A DNA stretch of 64,000 nt from CAYQQJ01 sp964419935 (GCA_964419935.1 CAYQQJ010000012.1:1-64000), one strand, 5' to 3'. Positions 6,358 through 15,725 are shown, counted from the first letter of the stretch. Made by a program: numbers and translations. The notes: generated by a model from the letters alone, not told the origin.

Positions 6358-7764
6358 TTAACAACTGTAATACAGCTCGAATTCAACCGGGTGAGTGGTC
6401 ATTGCCAGGCGCTCAACTTCCTTTTGCTTCACTTTGATGTAGGCATCAATTGCGTCGTCGGTGAATACGCCGCCCTGCTTGAGGAACTCGCGGTCCTTGT
6501 CCAGCGCGTTCAGTGCCATCTCCAGGGAGTTGCACACGCTTGGGTATTCGGCCAGCTCTTCCGGGGGCAGGTCGTATAGATCCTTGTCCGCTGCGTCGCC
6601 GGGGTGGATCTTGTTCTTGATGCCATCAAGGCCAGCCATCAACAGGGCGGAGAATGCCAGGTAGGGGTTGGCGGTACAGTCTGGGAAGCGCGTCTCGACG
6701 CGACGGCCACGGGGGCTGGACACGTGAGGAATACGGATGGAGGCGGAGCGGTTGCGTGCCGAGTAGGCCAGAATCACCGGTGCTTCGAAGCCGGGTACCA
6801 AACGCTTGTAGGAGTTGGTGGAGGCGTTACAGAAGGCGTTCAACGCATGGGCGTGCTTGATGATGCCGCCGATGTAGTAGAGCGCCATTTCAGACAGTCC
6901 CGCGTAGGCGTCACCGGCAAACTGGTTAACGCCGTCTTTGCTGAATGACTGGTGTACGTGCATACCGCTGCCGTTGTCGCCAACAATCGGCTTGGGCATA
7001 AAGGTCGCGGTTTTGCCGTAGGCATGGGCCACGTTGTGAGTGCAGTATTTCAGAATTTGCACTTCGTCGGCTTTCTTGGTCAGTGTGTTGGCGCCCACGC
7101 CAATTTCACACTGGCCAGCAGTACCCACTTCGTGGTGGTGAACTTCAATTTCCAGGCCCATGGCTTCCATGGCATTACACATGGCGGAGCGCACGTCATG
7201 CAGGGAGTCGACTGGGGGAACGGGGAAATAACCGCCTTTCACACCGGGGCGGTGCCCCATGTTGCCTTCCGGGAAGCTGGAGCCGGAGGACCAGGCTGCT
7301 TCTTCTGAGTTGATCTGATAAGAGGCGCCGCCCATCTGGATAGACCATTTGATATCGTCGAACACGAAAAACTCGGGCTCGGGACCAAACATGGCGGTGT
7401 CACCATAGCCGGTGGACTTCAGGTAGGCCTCGGCGCGGCGGGAGATGGAGCGTGGATCCCGCTCATAACCCTGACCGGTGGCAGGCTCTACGATGTCGCA
7501 ACGTATGATGATGGTCGGCTCGTCAGTAAAGGGGTCGAGCACGGCGGTGCTGTCGTCCGGCAGGAGGATCATGTCGGAGTCGTTAATATCTTTCCAGCCA
7601 GCGATGGAGGAACCGTCAAACATTTTACCGACTTCAAAAAAGTCGTCATTTACTTCTTTTGATGGAATGGACACGTGCTGTTCTTTACCTTGAGTATCGG
7701 TAAAACGCAGGTCAATCCAACGAGCTTCATTTTCTTGAATCAGGTTCAGAGTTTTCTCTGACAT
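6358..7764 (-). CDS. glnA: glutamine synthetase type I
   Basis: 468 residues, against 469 in E. coli. It makes glutamine from glutamate, ammonia and ATP as a cytoplasmic dodecamer. Visible marks: DGSSIAGW near the N-terminus, the NGSGMH ATP/glutamate-site segment, HEVGTAGQCEIG, the K-RLVPG-EAP segment and the adenylylation loop with Tyr397 in DKDLYDLPPEE, so activity is likely controlled by GlnE adenylylation. ATG 7764 is chosen because GGAGG lies 8 bases before it; an upstream in-frame TTG is not supported. A sigma-54 promoter (7899-7914) and an NtrC site (8022-8036) precede it. Confidence 0.98.
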   Translation of the reverse strand: MSEKTLNLIQENEARWIDLRFTDTQGKEQHVSIPSKEVNDDFFEVGKMFDGSSIAGWKDINDSDMILLPDDSTAVLDPFTDEPTIIIRCDIVEPATGQGYERDPRSISRRAEAYLKSTGYGDTAMFGPEPEFFVFDDIKWSIQMGGASYQINSEEAAWSSGSSFPEGNMGHRPGVKGGYFPVPPVDSLHDVRSAMCNAMEAMGLEIEVHHHEVGTAGQCEIGVGANTLTKKADEVQILKYCTHNVAHAYGKTATFMPKPIVGDNGSGMHVHQSFSKDGVNQFAGDAYAGLSEMALYYIGGIIKHAHALNAFCNASTNSYKRLVPGFEAPVILAYSARNRSASIRIPHVSSPRGRRVETRFPDCTANPYLAFSALLMAGLDGIKNKIHPGDAADKDLYDLPPEELAEYPSVCNSLEMALNALDKDREFLKQGGVFTDDAIDAYIKVKQKEVERLAMTTHPVEFELYYSC

Positions 7765-7898
7765 GATGAATGCCTCCAAAGCATGGCCAAAAATTATCGT
7801 AAAAAAGGGTGGTGGTTAAAGAGTCGGTCTCGCGCCTGCGAAGGGCGACATTCTTCCTGCTTATTCGTTCCGGTGCAAGCGAGTCTTATACAGAGAAT

Positions 7899-7914
7899 CG
7901 CAAATAATATGCCA
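7899..7914 (-). promoter_or_regulatory. sigma-54 promoter of glnA
   Basis: On the minus strand TGGCATATTATTTGCG matches TGGCAC-N5-TTGCW with one mismatch in each box and exact GG/GC spacing. It implies a transcript start near 7888 and a leader of about 125 bases. The NtrC palindrome at 8022-8036 is centred about 120 bp upstream, the usual enhancer distance. Confidence 0.85.
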
Positions 7915-8021
7915 TAATGATGTGCGTTGATTCCGGGCACACCGGATACGGGTTCCTGACCCGCTCGCGCACCCTCGTGAATCGCACCGGCGCACCAAAG
8001 CGAACCACGGTGAGCGCAACC

Positions 8022-8036
8022 GCACCAAATTGGTGC
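8022..8036. promoter_or_regulatory. NtrC binding site upstream of glnA
   Basis: GCACCAAATTGGTGC is a perfect inverted repeat around one central base and matches the NtrC enhancer consensus. It is followed by A, so the right end is TGGTGCA as in the canonical site. It lies close to thiI (start 8105) but is better placed for glnA. Confidence 0.85.
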
Positions 8037-8104
8037 ATTCGTTCGCGCTCTGTTCCGGCTCATCGCGCCTCGACCAAAGCCAATTTACTCTGAAGTGTCC
8101 TCTC

Positions 8105-9583
8105 ATGTATTTCGTTGTTAAGTTTTTCCCGGAAATCACCATCAAGAGCGGCCCCGTGCGCAAGCGCTGGTGCAAGCAGCTCACTGACAATCTGCGAACG
8201 CTGCTGCGCCAGGTTGACCCCAAGGCCCGTGTTCGTCAGGACTGGGACAAACTGGAGGTTCAGCTGCCGGATCAGAATCCGCAATTGGCGGCGCAGGTGG
8301 TGGATGTGCTGGGTCGCACGCCAGGCATCGCCAACTTCTCCCGGGTTCAGGTCTATCCGCTGGGAGATATGGATTCGGTGCTGGCCCATACGCTCGCCTC
8401 CTGGAAGGATGCGCTGGCCGGCAAGACGTTCTGTGTACGAGTCAAGCGCAATGGCGAACATGATTTCACCTCAACCGAGCTGGAGCGCTATGTTGGCGGC
8501 GGACTGAACCAGCAGACGGAAGCGGCGGGAGTCAAGCTGAAAAACCCCGATGTGGAAGTGCAGCTGGAAGTGCGCCACGATACGCTCTATGTGGTGGACC
8601 GCAAGTATCAGGGGCTCGGTGGTTTCCCTGTGGGCACACAGGACCCGGTGCTGTCGCTGATCTCCGGCGGGTTCGATTCCACAGTTGCCAGTTACCTCAC
8701 CATGAAGCGCGGCCTGCGCACCCACTTCTGCTTTTTCAATCTCGGTGGCCGCGAACACGAATTGGGCGTGAAGGAAGTAGCCTGGTATCTGTGGAACCGT
8801 TTCGCGTCCACCCACCGGGTGAAGTTCATCAGCGTTCCATTCGAAGGTGTGGTGGCGGAGATTCTGGAGCATGTGGACCCGGCCTATATGGGTGTGGTGC
8901 TCAAGCGCATGATGTTGCGCGCCGCCACCCAGGTGGCAGACCGCGCCGGCATTGAAGCATTGATCACCGGCGAGGCAGTTTCCCAGGTATCCAGCCAAAC
9001 CCTGCGCAACCTCGCGGTGATTGACCAGGTGACGGACAAGATGGTGCTGCGCCCGCTGATCACCATGGACAAGCGCGACATCATCGATGTGTCCCGCTTT
9101 ATTGGTGCCGAGGAATTCTCCGCAGCCATGCCCGAGTACTGCGGTGTGATTTCGGTTAAACCGTCGGCCAAGACCCGACTGGATCGGGTCGAGCTTCAGG
9201 AGCAACAGTTCGATATGACCGTACTGGATGCGGCCATTGCCGGCTCACGCATGCAGTCTATCGACGAGGTCATGAACGATGACCGCAGCGAGGCGCCGGT
9301 GCAGAAGCGCGCGCATCTGCTGCCCGGTGAGTGTGTCATTGATATTAGGCACCCGGACGAACAGGAAGCGCAGCCCCTATCCCTGGAGGAAACGCCAGTC
9401 CTGCCGATACCCTTTTACCGGCTCAACACCGAGTTTGCGGGTTTGGACAAAGGGGCGCATTACATGCTGTATTGTGACCGCGGTGTAATGAGCGGCCTGC
9501 ATGCGGCACATTTGTGGGATCAGGGGTTTACCAATGTTGGTGTCTACCGGCCCGAGCCTGCGCCGTTGGGCGGCAAAAAGTAG
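8105..9583 (+). CDS. thiI: tRNA 4-thiouridine sulfurtransferase ThiI
   Basis: 492 residues in the long form of the family. The order is ferredoxin-like region, THUMP domain (about 60-165), PP-loop ATPase with LISGGFDSTVASY (about residues 179-191), and a C-terminal rhodanese domain with active Cys457 in YCDRGVMS. It adenylates U8 of tRNAs and inserts sulfur to make s4U; the rhodanese domain also allows sulfur transfer for thiamine thiazole synthesis. ATG 8105 (MYFVVKFFPEI) matches the family; the longer frame to 8030 is not supported and would include the NtrC site. Divergent from glnA. Confidence 0.96.
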   Translation: MYFVVKFFPEITIKSGPVRKRWCKQLTDNLRTLLRQVDPKARVRQDWDKLEVQLPDQNPQLAAQVVDVLGRTPGIANFSRVQVYPLGDMDSVLAHTLASWKDALAGKTFCVRVKRNGEHDFTSTELERYVGGGLNQQTEAAGVKLKNPDVEVQLEVRHDTLYVVDRKYQGLGGFPVGTQDPVLSLISGGFDSTVASYLTMKRGLRTHFCFFNLGGREHELGVKEVAWYLWNRFASTHRVKFISVPFEGVVAEILEHVDPAYMGVVLKRMMLRAATQVADRAGIEALITGEAVSQVSSQTLRNLAVIDQVTDKMVLRPLITMDKRDIIDVSRFIGAEEFSAAMPEYCGVISVKPSAKTRLDRVELQEQQFDMTVLDAAIAGSRMQSIDEVMNDDRSEAPVQKRAHLLPGECVIDIRHPDEQEAQPLSLEETPVLPIPFYRLNTEFAGLDKGAHYMLYCDRGVMSGLHAAHLWDQGFTNVGVYRPEPAPLGGKK

Positions 9584-9640
9584 TATCTGCGTCGGTATGA
9601 ATGCCTACTTTGAAGTTGACGAACAGGAGATGAAACAGCA

Positions 9641-10099
9641 ATGAGTAAAAAGAACCTGTTCAAGCAACAAGTGCTGGTGCTTTTGGCCGCGGGAGTGATC
9701 ATTGCCAGTGCCGTTTCCACCACGCTTTATTTCACGGGCTTTTTTTCCGGCGGTGCACCGGCTGGGAGTGTTGTCGATGGTTACCAGAACGTTACATTCA
9801 CCGATGCCAGCTTGGCCTGTCAAACCTATACACGAGAGCGTTACGCGGATCGGATGCAGACACTGACGTTGGACGATCACTCAAGCCGCTATGAAGATGC
9901 CAGCAAGCTGTACAAGATTTTTCTGCAGCTGAAAATGCGCAAAGCGAACGATTCGCCCCATCCGGAACCCTACTGGGTCAACTGCTTTGTCAGTGCCACC
10001 AATGGCAATATCACCGAGTTCGAAGTGGGTGAAGCGCGCAACGCGCCCCGCAAACCCATCAGGAAAGATCCCGACAAGGGAACAATCAGCTGGTTCTAA
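9641..10099 (+). CDS. membrane-anchored exported protein of unknown function
   Basis: 152 residues with a Lys-rich head, one hydrophobic helix (about 11-33) and a periplasmic part of about 115 residues. The single Cys of the signature SLACQTYTRERY and a later Cys in WVNCFVSA could form a disulfide. The middle of the domain is charged and probably helical. It begins 57 bp after thiI with AGGAG 11 bases before ATG, so it may share the thiI transcript. No family recognised. Confidence 0.7.
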   Translation: MSKKNLFKQQVLVLLAAGVIIASAVSTTLYFTGFFSGGAPAGSVVDGYQNVTFTDASLACQTYTRERYADRMQTLTLDDHSSRYEDASKLYKIFLQLKMRKANDSPHPEPYWVNCFVSATNGNITEFEVGEARNAPRKPIRKDPDKGTISWF

Positions 10100-10179
10100 T
10101 ACACCATTGGCTGCGATTCATTAACGGCACCCCAAAAGTACCCGCTTTTTCGCCCTACGATCAAAGCGCCATTTACCAT

Positions 10180-10740
10180 TCACTCAAGTGCCGCTTTCAG
10201 CGCTTCTTCCAGCTTGGAATTCCGCGGTTTTACCTTGCTGCCAAAGTGCGTAATGTTTTGGCCGTTGTCCGTGATCAGGTATTTGTTGAAGTTCCAGGAT
10301 GGCTCTTCGGTTTCCTCATTCAAATGACGAAACACCGCATTGGCCTTGTCGCTTTTTACTGAGGTGGGTGACAGCATGGTGAAGGTCACGCCATAGTTTT
10401 CATAGCAGACGGTAGCGGCTTCCTCTTCGCTTTTGGCTGCCTGTTTGAAGTCATCCGATGCGAAACCAATCACTTGGACACCCTCATCTTTATAGGCCTG
10501 GTATAGCGCTTCCAGACCGGTGAATTGCTTGGTGTAGCCACAGTGACTGGCGGTGTTGACAATCACCAATGGTTTGCCGTTATACAGACTGCACAGGTTG
10601 ACGGTTTCCGGACTGTGCAGACGACGAAACTCCTGGTTCAGAAATTCCGGGCAGGAATCCGCGGCCCAGGCCAATGGCGCGACAAATGGCAGCACAGATA
10701 CAAACACAGCTGAGCCCAACATACTTATCAGTTTTTTCAT
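10180..10740 (-). CDS. glutathione peroxidase family protein, exported
   Basis: 186 residues: a signal peptide ending AWAAD (about 27), then a thioredoxin-fold peroxidase. The peroxidatic Cys67 is in VNTASHCGYTKQF, which fits the GPx box NxASxCG with Cys and no selenocysteine. The Trp/Asn site (SWNFNKYLI) is present. It probably reduces hydroperoxides in the periplasm; bacterial members of this type often use thioredoxin-like donors. Length is normal for the non-selenium group. It is transcribed alone, convergent with the gene ending at 10099. Confidence 0.92.
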   Translation of the reverse strand: MKKLISMLGSAVFVSVLPFVAPLAWAADSCPEFLNQEFRRLHSPETVNLCSLYNGKPLVIVNTASHCGYTKQFTGLEALYQAYKDEGVQVIGFASDDFKQAAKSEEEAATVCYENYGVTFTMLSPTSVKSDKANAVFRHLNEETEEPSWNFNKYLITDNGQNITHFGSKVKPRNSKLEEALKAALE

Positions 10741-10813
10741 AATGAAGTCTCCTTGAGGTTTGAAATGATCATGTCAGCACCGGCGCTGGGGGAGGTACTG
10801 TCATGGTGTTACT

Positions 10814-11257
10814 TCACGAGCGTTTAATAACGACGGTTCCGGCCAGCTTGTCATGCCAACCCTGTTTGCGTCTATCCCAGGCGACCCACAAAAAGCCGAG
10901 GCAGAAGATGAGGGAAGACAGGTAGTAGCAGAGGTAGCGGCCGATGCATTGACCGGTGGAGGGCTTGCCGCCTGTCTTGGCGTCGACAATTTCCGCACCT
11001 ATGATCATTTTGCCGGGGGTGGCCGAGCGGTAGATCCAGAAGGTAATGATGACCGCTGCAGGCAATAGATAACTCAACAGGGTAGAGCCCACGCCGAGCC
11101 CTTCGTAGTGCAACTGCCAGCCGAAAAACATTGCCAATATCGGGTACAGGATGGCAACCATGAGAAAGGTGTCGATGAGGCTGGCGACCAGGCGCAACCA
11201 GAAGCCGACGTACTCGGGTTCACCGCGAGTGTTTTCCGCACTAGTGGAACTTTGCAT
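10814..11257 (-). CDS. RDD family membrane protein
   Basis: 147 residues. The RDD domain starts at about residue 14 (YVGFWLRLVASLIDTFLM), with the Arg and the Asp of the name visible. Three predicted helices lie at about 20-50, 58-78 and 105-125, with a PGKMIIGAEIVD loop typical of the family. It is an inner-membrane protein; some members act in ion transport, but the role here is unknown. ATG 11257 follows GGGAG and is preferred over a TTG 11 codons upstream. Confidence 0.88.
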   Translation of the reverse strand: MQSSTSAENTRGEPEYVGFWLRLVASLIDTFLMVAILYPILAMFFGWQLHYEGLGVGSTLLSYLLPAAVIITFWIYRSATPGKMIIGAEIVDAKTGGKPSTGQCIGRYLCYYLSSLIFCLGFLWVAWDRRKQGWHDKLAGTVVIKRS

Positions 11258-11376
11258 GACGAAGGATCTCCCTTTTTGAGCTCGGTTCAAAGTTATGCTA
11301 TCGCTGGGAACTTTAGCTGGTAGTAAAACTCCGCAGGTAGTATAAACGCGGTCTATCCTCCCGGGACAGTCATGCC

Positions 11377-12042
11377 ATGCCTGTTATTCCTGCTCGCTCA
11401 AATCCATTCCGCTCGTCAGAGTTAAAACCTGCCCAATTCGGTCTCTCCCAGTTCGAACAAATTGCGCAACAGCTACGCGACACAGGCTTTGTGACCTTGC
11501 AGCAATTTTTGCCCCTCAGTCTGCTGGTGGCTCTGCACGACGAGGTTAAAACGCTGGATCAGACGCAATTCAAGCAGGCGGGGATTGGCCGGCAGGATGA
11601 CTTCCAGATTAACCGCGATGTGCGCAGTGACCGGATTCTGTGGGTGGACGAGCAGAGCGACTGCCTGCGCCAGTATTTTGAGACAATGGAAAGCCTGCGC
11701 CTACACATCAACCGGGAGTTGTTGCTCGGCCTGTTTGACTACGAGTGCCACTACGCCTGGTACCCTGAAGGTGCGTTTTACCGCCAGCATGTGGATGCTT
11801 TCCGCGGACGCTCCAACCGGCGGTTGTCCACCGTGCTTTATTTGAACCCGGACTGGCAAACGGCGGATGGCGGAGAACTGGTGATTTACGATGCTGGCGG
11901 GCAACAGCCGCTCGCGACTATCGCCCCTTCCTTTGGCACCTTTGTGGTGTTTCTCAGTGAAAGCTTTCCCCATGAAGTGCTGCCCACACGCAAGGCGCGT
12001 TACAGTTTGACGGGCTGGTTCCGCACCAATGAGGTCTTCTGA
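11377..12042 (+). CDS. 2OG-Fe(II) oxygenase (prolyl-4-hydroxylase-like)
   Basis: 221 residues. The double-stranded beta-helix core has the iron ligands H-x-D in YRQHVDAFRG and a distal His in SFPHEVLPT, followed by Arg in TRKARYSLTGWF, which should bind 2-oxoglutarate. YLNPDW and DGGELVIYD are typical of the P4Hc group. It probably hydroxylates a protein; in Pseudomonas a related enzyme modifies elongation factor Tu, but the substrate here is unknown. It stands alone between oppositely oriented genes. Confidence 0.9.
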   Translation: MPVIPARSNPFRSSELKPAQFGLSQFEQIAQQLRDTGFVTLQQFLPLSLLVALHDEVKTLDQTQFKQAGIGRQDDFQINRDVRSDRILWVDEQSDCLRQYFETMESLRLHINRELLLGLFDYECHYAWYPEGAFYRQHVDAFRGRSNRRLSTVLYLNPDWQTADGGELVIYDAGGQQPLATIAPSFGTFVVFLSESFPHEVLPTRKARYSLTGWFRTNEVF

Positions 12043-12068
12043 TCGCGAACAGGATTATCGCAAGAGTA

Positions 12069-13136
12069 TCAACCGCGAACGCCATCAATAGCAAACGCCG
12101 TCAATACCTGCATCAGTGCCTCGCAAGAGGCAACGGAAGCGGTTTCGTCGGTGGTATGGTAACCGGTGGTTGGCACCTGCAGGGTTGCCCCCTGAATTGA
12201 CCCTTGGGATGCACTGACGATACGCCCCAACTCGGTGCTGCCAAAGGAATACAGGGACTTGCCGCTGGCTTCGCGCTCCACATTCTTGCGCACAATATAG
12301 TCGTCCTTATAGCCATAACTGATGCCCAGGTCGGTGCACGCCTGTTGCAGCGCCATTACCGTGGACGCCTCGAATACGCCGTTGGCATCCTTGTGGCGCA
12401 GCACCAGCAATTGCGCATCGGCCTCTTCAGTAGTGGCGTAAGGGCTCGTGTCCAGCACAATCAGCTCTCGGGTGGTCTTGTCGAAGCGCTGAAACCACTC
12501 CAGCAGAAAGCGCCAGCTGCGGCCAGCTTCCTCCTGGGCCGTGAAAAACGCGGTACCCTGGTAACCGGCGCGAAACAGGCTGACCAACACGGCGGCGGAC
12601 AGCGCATTGTCCAGCTGGGCGCTGATGCGACCATCATGAACTTTGACCTGGTCCTGAAAGGCTACTGGCGTGCCGGCCACTACATGCTCCAGCCCCTGCA
12701 CCTCGAACACCATATTGCCCCGCTGCGGACACAAGTAGGCGCGCTCGATTTTGCCTTTGCCACGGTAGACGCCGGACCAGGGTTCATAGGCCGTGACTGT
12801 CGCGTCGGTAAAACGGCTGGAAATGGTGGCGAAGGTTTGCTCGGAGACCGAGTTGCCGATCAAATCGCCGCGGTTACCGGCAACAAATGCGGCATACTGA
12901 AACTCGTTGGGGCCGGTGCAAATGAGCCCATGGCGGTCAATATGGGCAGACATATAGCGGCTGTCCGGTTTATCGCCCTGGGCGACCAACAAGCCTTCAT
13001 ACCAGGTAACGGTGACGCCCAGCTCTTCCAATTCCCGTTGCAGCACGCGGAAAAATGAATGCTCGGCACTCACAACGCTGGGCTGGCGGATGAGCAGCTT
13101 GAGTGTGTCCAACAGATCGCTAAAAGCACTGGCCAT
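12069..13136 (-). CDS. M42-family peptidase-like protein
   Basis: 355 residues. It has the aminopeptidase fold with metal-ligand motifs: SAHIDRHG (first His/Asp), QLDNALSAAVL (bridging Asp), TAQEEAGR (Glu-Glu general base and ligand), LDTSPYA (Asp) and a late His in TTGYHTTDE. These correspond to the five zinc ligands of M42/M28 enzymes, so it is probably an active cytoplasmic di-zinc aminopeptidase or deacylase. ATG 13136 (MASAFSDLL) is chosen over an upstream frame extension without a ribosome site. Substrate unknown. Confidence 0.85.
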   Translation of the reverse strand: MASAFSDLLDTLKLLIRQPSVVSAEHSFFRVLQRELEELGVTVTWYEGLLVAQGDKPDSRYMSAHIDRHGLICTGPNEFQYAAFVAGNRGDLIGNSVSEQTFATISSRFTDATVTAYEPWSGVYRGKGKIERAYLCPQRGNMVFEVQGLEHVVAGTPVAFQDQVKVHDGRISAQLDNALSAAVLVSLFRAGYQGTAFFTAQEEAGRSWRFLLEWFQRFDKTTRELIVLDTSPYATTEEADAQLLVLRHKDANGVFEASTVMALQQACTDLGISYGYKDDYIVRKNVEREASGKSLYSFGSTELGRIVSASQGSIQGATLQVPTTGYHTTDETASVASCEALMQVLTAFAIDGVRG

Positions 13137-13340
13137 GGTCGCAAAGCTCCGTACAGCGTTCGGCGCGACAAGCGCCAAAAGACGGGATTATACTTGGTTT
13201 GCGATCCGTTACAGCGGGTTTTTGGTGTGCAGGTGGCTTTGGCGTTTTGGAATGCAGCAGTTGTTGCAAACACAAATGCCAAGCCGGGGTGGTTGACCTT
13301 TCGAACAAAATTTGCACTATCGTCCATCACCCTGCGTCTG

Positions 13341-13346
13341 TATAAT
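13341..13346 (+). promoter_or_regulatory. candidate -10 box of typA
   Basis: TATAAT lies 53 bp before the typA start. No good -35 hexamer is found at 17 bp, so only the -10 element is supported. Confidence 0.4.
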
Positions 13347-13398
13347 GCGCGCCCGATTACAGCTTTCTGCTGGCCCCACCGAATTTAGAGGTTCCTCT

Positions 13399-15207
13399 GT
13401 GATAGATAATCTGCGCAATATTGCCATCATTGCCCACGTAGACCATGGCAAAACAACACTCGTCGACAAGCTCCTGCGGCAGTCCGGGACCTTGGATCGA
13501 AAAGACGAGGGTTCCGAGCGGGTTATGGACTCCAATGATCAGGAACGGGAACGCGGCATTACCATTCTGGCCAAGAACACCGCGATCAACTGGAATGGTT
13601 ACGATATCAATATTGTTGATACTCCCGGACACGCCGACTTCGGCGGTGAAGTGGAGCGTGTATTGTCGATGGTGGACAGCGTTCTGCTGCTGGTGGATGC
13701 CGTTGACGGCCCCATGCCGCAAACCCGGTTTGTAACCAGCAAGGCGTTTGAGCAGGGTCTCAATCCAATTCTGGTGGTCAACAAGGTTGACCGACCTGGC
13801 GCACGCCCGGACTGGGTGGTTGATCAGGTGTTCGATCTGTTCGACCGCTTGGGCGCCACTGACGAGCAACTCGATTTCCCCATCATTTATGCCTCGGCCC
13901 TGAATGGTATCGCCGGCCTGGAGCCGGACGCCCTGGCCGAAGATATGACGCCGCTGTTCCAGATGATTGTGGACAAGGTCAAGGCGCCGGATGTGGATCG
14001 CGAAGGTCCTTTTCAAATGCAAATTTCTGCACTGGACTACAACAGCTACGTTGGCGTTGTGGGTGTCGGCCGTATCAGCCGAGGCAGCCTCAGCCCGAAC
14101 CAGCAGATCGCCGTGATTGATCGCGACGGTAACAAACGCAAAGCGAAAGTGTTGCAGGTTATGGGCTATCACGGGCTGGAGCGCGTCAATACAGACAAAG
14201 CCGAAGCCGGCGATATCGTTTGCATCACGGGCGTCGATAAACTCAGCATTTCCGACACCTTGTGTGATCCGGATCATCCCGAAGCGCTGCCGCCACTGTC
14301 GGTGGATGAGCCCACAGTGAGCATGACGTTCCAGGTGAATGACTCGCCATTCGCTGGTCTGGATGGCAAGTTCGTAACCTCGCGCAATATTCGCGAGCGT
14401 CTTGATCAGGAACTGATTCACAACGTAGCACTGCGCGTGCGCCAGGGCGAAACCCCGGACAAGTTCGTGGTTTCCGGTCGCGGTGAACTGCATTTGTCTG
14501 TGTTGATCGAGACCATGCGTCGCGAAGGTTTTGAGCTGGGCGTGTCCCGGCCCGAGGTTATTCAGCGCGAGGTGGACGGAGAGATTCACGAGCCTTACGA
14601 GCAGGTGGTAATTGACCTCGAAGAGCAGCATCAGGGCTCCGTAATGGAAGAGCTGGGCTTGCGTAAAGCCGAATTGACCAACATGGAGCCAGACGGCAAA
14701 GGCCGGGTGAAGCTCGAGTTCATGGTGCCGTCTCGCGGCTTGATTGGTTTTCGCGGTTTGTTCATGACCTTGACCTCCGGTTCGGGCATCATGACCAGTA
14801 TTTTCGATCACTACGGTCCCGTAAAAGCCGGCGATATGGCAGGCCGTCAGAACGGCGTGCTGGTGAGCATGGTGAAAGGCAAGACCTTGTCTTACGGGCT
14901 ATACAACCTGCAGGACCGCGGCCGTCTGTTTATGGGGCACGGCGAAGAGATTTACGAAGGGCAGATTGTTGGCATCCACTCCCGCGCCAATGATCTGGTG
15001 GTCAACCCCACCAAAGGAAAACAGTTGACCAACGTGCGCGCGTCCGGCACCGACGAAGCCTTGACACTGGTTCCACCCATTCGCCATACCCTGGAACAGG
15101 CGCTGGAATTCATCGAAGACGACGAACTCGTTGAAGTGACGCCAAATGCCCTGCGCCTACGCAAAAAATTGCTGACCGAGAACGAGCGCAAGCGGAATAA
15201 GAAATAA
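13399..15207 (+). CDS. typA: ribosome-associated GTPase TypA/BipA
   Basis: 602 residues. An EF-G-like translational GTPase with G1 AHVDHGKTT, switch ERERGITI, G3 DTPGHADFGGEV and G4 NKVDRPGA, then domains II, III and V and the BipA-specific C-terminal domain. It assists 50S assembly and growth under stress or cold. GTG 13399 is chosen because it gives the conserved N-terminus (V/M)IDNLRNIAI and follows AGAGG; the frame continues upstream to 13312 without family support. Confidence 0.97.
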   Translation: MIDNLRNIAIIAHVDHGKTTLVDKLLRQSGTLDRKDEGSERVMDSNDQERERGITILAKNTAINWNGYDINIVDTPGHADFGGEVERVLSMVDSVLLLVDAVDGPMPQTRFVTSKAFEQGLNPILVVNKVDRPGARPDWVVDQVFDLFDRLGATDEQLDFPIIYASALNGIAGLEPDALAEDMTPLFQMIVDKVKAPDVDREGPFQMQISALDYNSYVGVVGVGRISRGSLSPNQQIAVIDRDGNKRKAKVLQVMGYHGLERVNTDKAEAGDIVCITGVDKLSISDTLCDPDHPEALPPLSVDEPTVSMTFQVNDSPFAGLDGKFVTSRNIRERLDQELIHNVALRVRQGETPDKFVVSGRGELHLSVLIETMRREGFELGVSRPEVIQREVDGEIHEPYEQVVIDLEEQHQGSVMEELGLRKAELTNMEPDGKGRVKLEFMVPSRGLIGFRGLFMTLTSGSGIMTSIFDHYGPVKAGDMAGRQNGVLVSMVKGKTLSYGLYNLQDRGRLFMGHGEEIYEGQIVGIHSRANDLVVNPTKGKQLTNVRASGTDEALTLVPPIRHTLEQALEFIEDDELVEVTPNALRLRKKLLTENERKRNKK

Positions 15208-15436
15208 AGCTGCAAGCCGCAAGCCTCAAGCTGTAAGTTGAAAGATAGGGAAAAGGGAAAAGACTTGCGATGGTTGAACAGCACTCGACCTCGATCTGGG
15301 CTGTAGGTCGAAAAAGCCTAAGCGCCTTCCGACATTGATGTCGGAGGGCATTCCGCCGGCTGCCTAAGCCGCACCTCCGACGTCTCCTGTCTTTAGCTTG
15401 TGGCTTGCCGCTCTTACTTTTCCCTTTTCCCTATCT
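15208..15436. repeat. composite heptamer repeat locus 2 with inverted ends
   Basis: Directly after typA: AGCTGCA/AGCCGCA/AGCCTCA/AGCTGTA heptamers; a GGGAAAA tract; the module CTGTAGGTCGAAAAAGCC with AAGCGCCTTCCGAC (15300-15333); a small hairpin with CCGACATTGATGTCGG (15330-15345); then inverted GCTTGTG/GCTTGCC heptamers and TTTTCCC tracts. The 20 bases 15243-15262 (AGATAGGGAAAAG...) and 15417-15436 are perfect inverted repeats, so the locus looks like a bounded element. Confidence 0.8.
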
Positions 15437-15503
15437 CCATTCTTCTAACTTTCCTGCCACAAAATGGTCTCTACCCTACCGATATCGAGCGGAGTGAAAT
15501 GCG

Positions 15504-15725
15504 ATGAAAGCGTCGGAATTTATGAAGCGTCACGAGAAAAAATCTGCGGATGATGAAGATCATTCCCTGCAGGCTCAGGCGAAGGAGCATGCCAGGCATC
15601 CCACGGAGATGAATGCCGGTACCGCGTTTGACTGGGAAGATATGGAGGCGTATCAGCGTGAGCTGGAGCGTTTGGAACGGGAGGGGCCGGGGACGCCCAA
15701 GGAGAACGGCGGCAAGCGGCACTAA
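15504..15725 (+). CDS. small charged protein of unknown function
   Basis: 73 residues, very hydrophilic, rich in Lys, Glu and His and likely mostly helical or disordered (MKASEFMKRHEKK..., RELERLEREG). No membrane segment and no recognised family. GGAG lies a few bases before ATG 15504. Its last 4 bases overlap the end of the convergent GST gene. Codon use looks like that of its neighbours. Confidence 0.55.
   Translation: MKASEFMKRHEKKSADDEDHSLQAQAKEHARHPTEMNAGTAFDWEDMEAYQRELERLEREGPGTPKENGGKRH

Larger units (their letters stand above)
7765..8104. other. 340-bp divergent glnA/thiI control region
   Basis: No gene seen. It holds the glnA sigma-54 promoter (7899-7914) and an NtrC palindrome (8022-8036). 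A GCACC-rich stretch at 7984-7999 may be a weaker NtrC half-site cluster. No clear sigma-70 promoter for thiI was found. Confidence 0.7.

Noticed and set aside
10120..10165. Terminator between the genes ending at 10099 and 10180
   Set aside because: A CGCTTTTTCGCC stretch is present, but no adequate stem precedes it on either strand.
13357..14811. 484-codon open frame antisense to typA
   Set aside because: It lies wholly opposite a strongly conserved gene, shows no domain or ribosome site, and has the odd His/Gln/Val-rich composition of a mirror frame.
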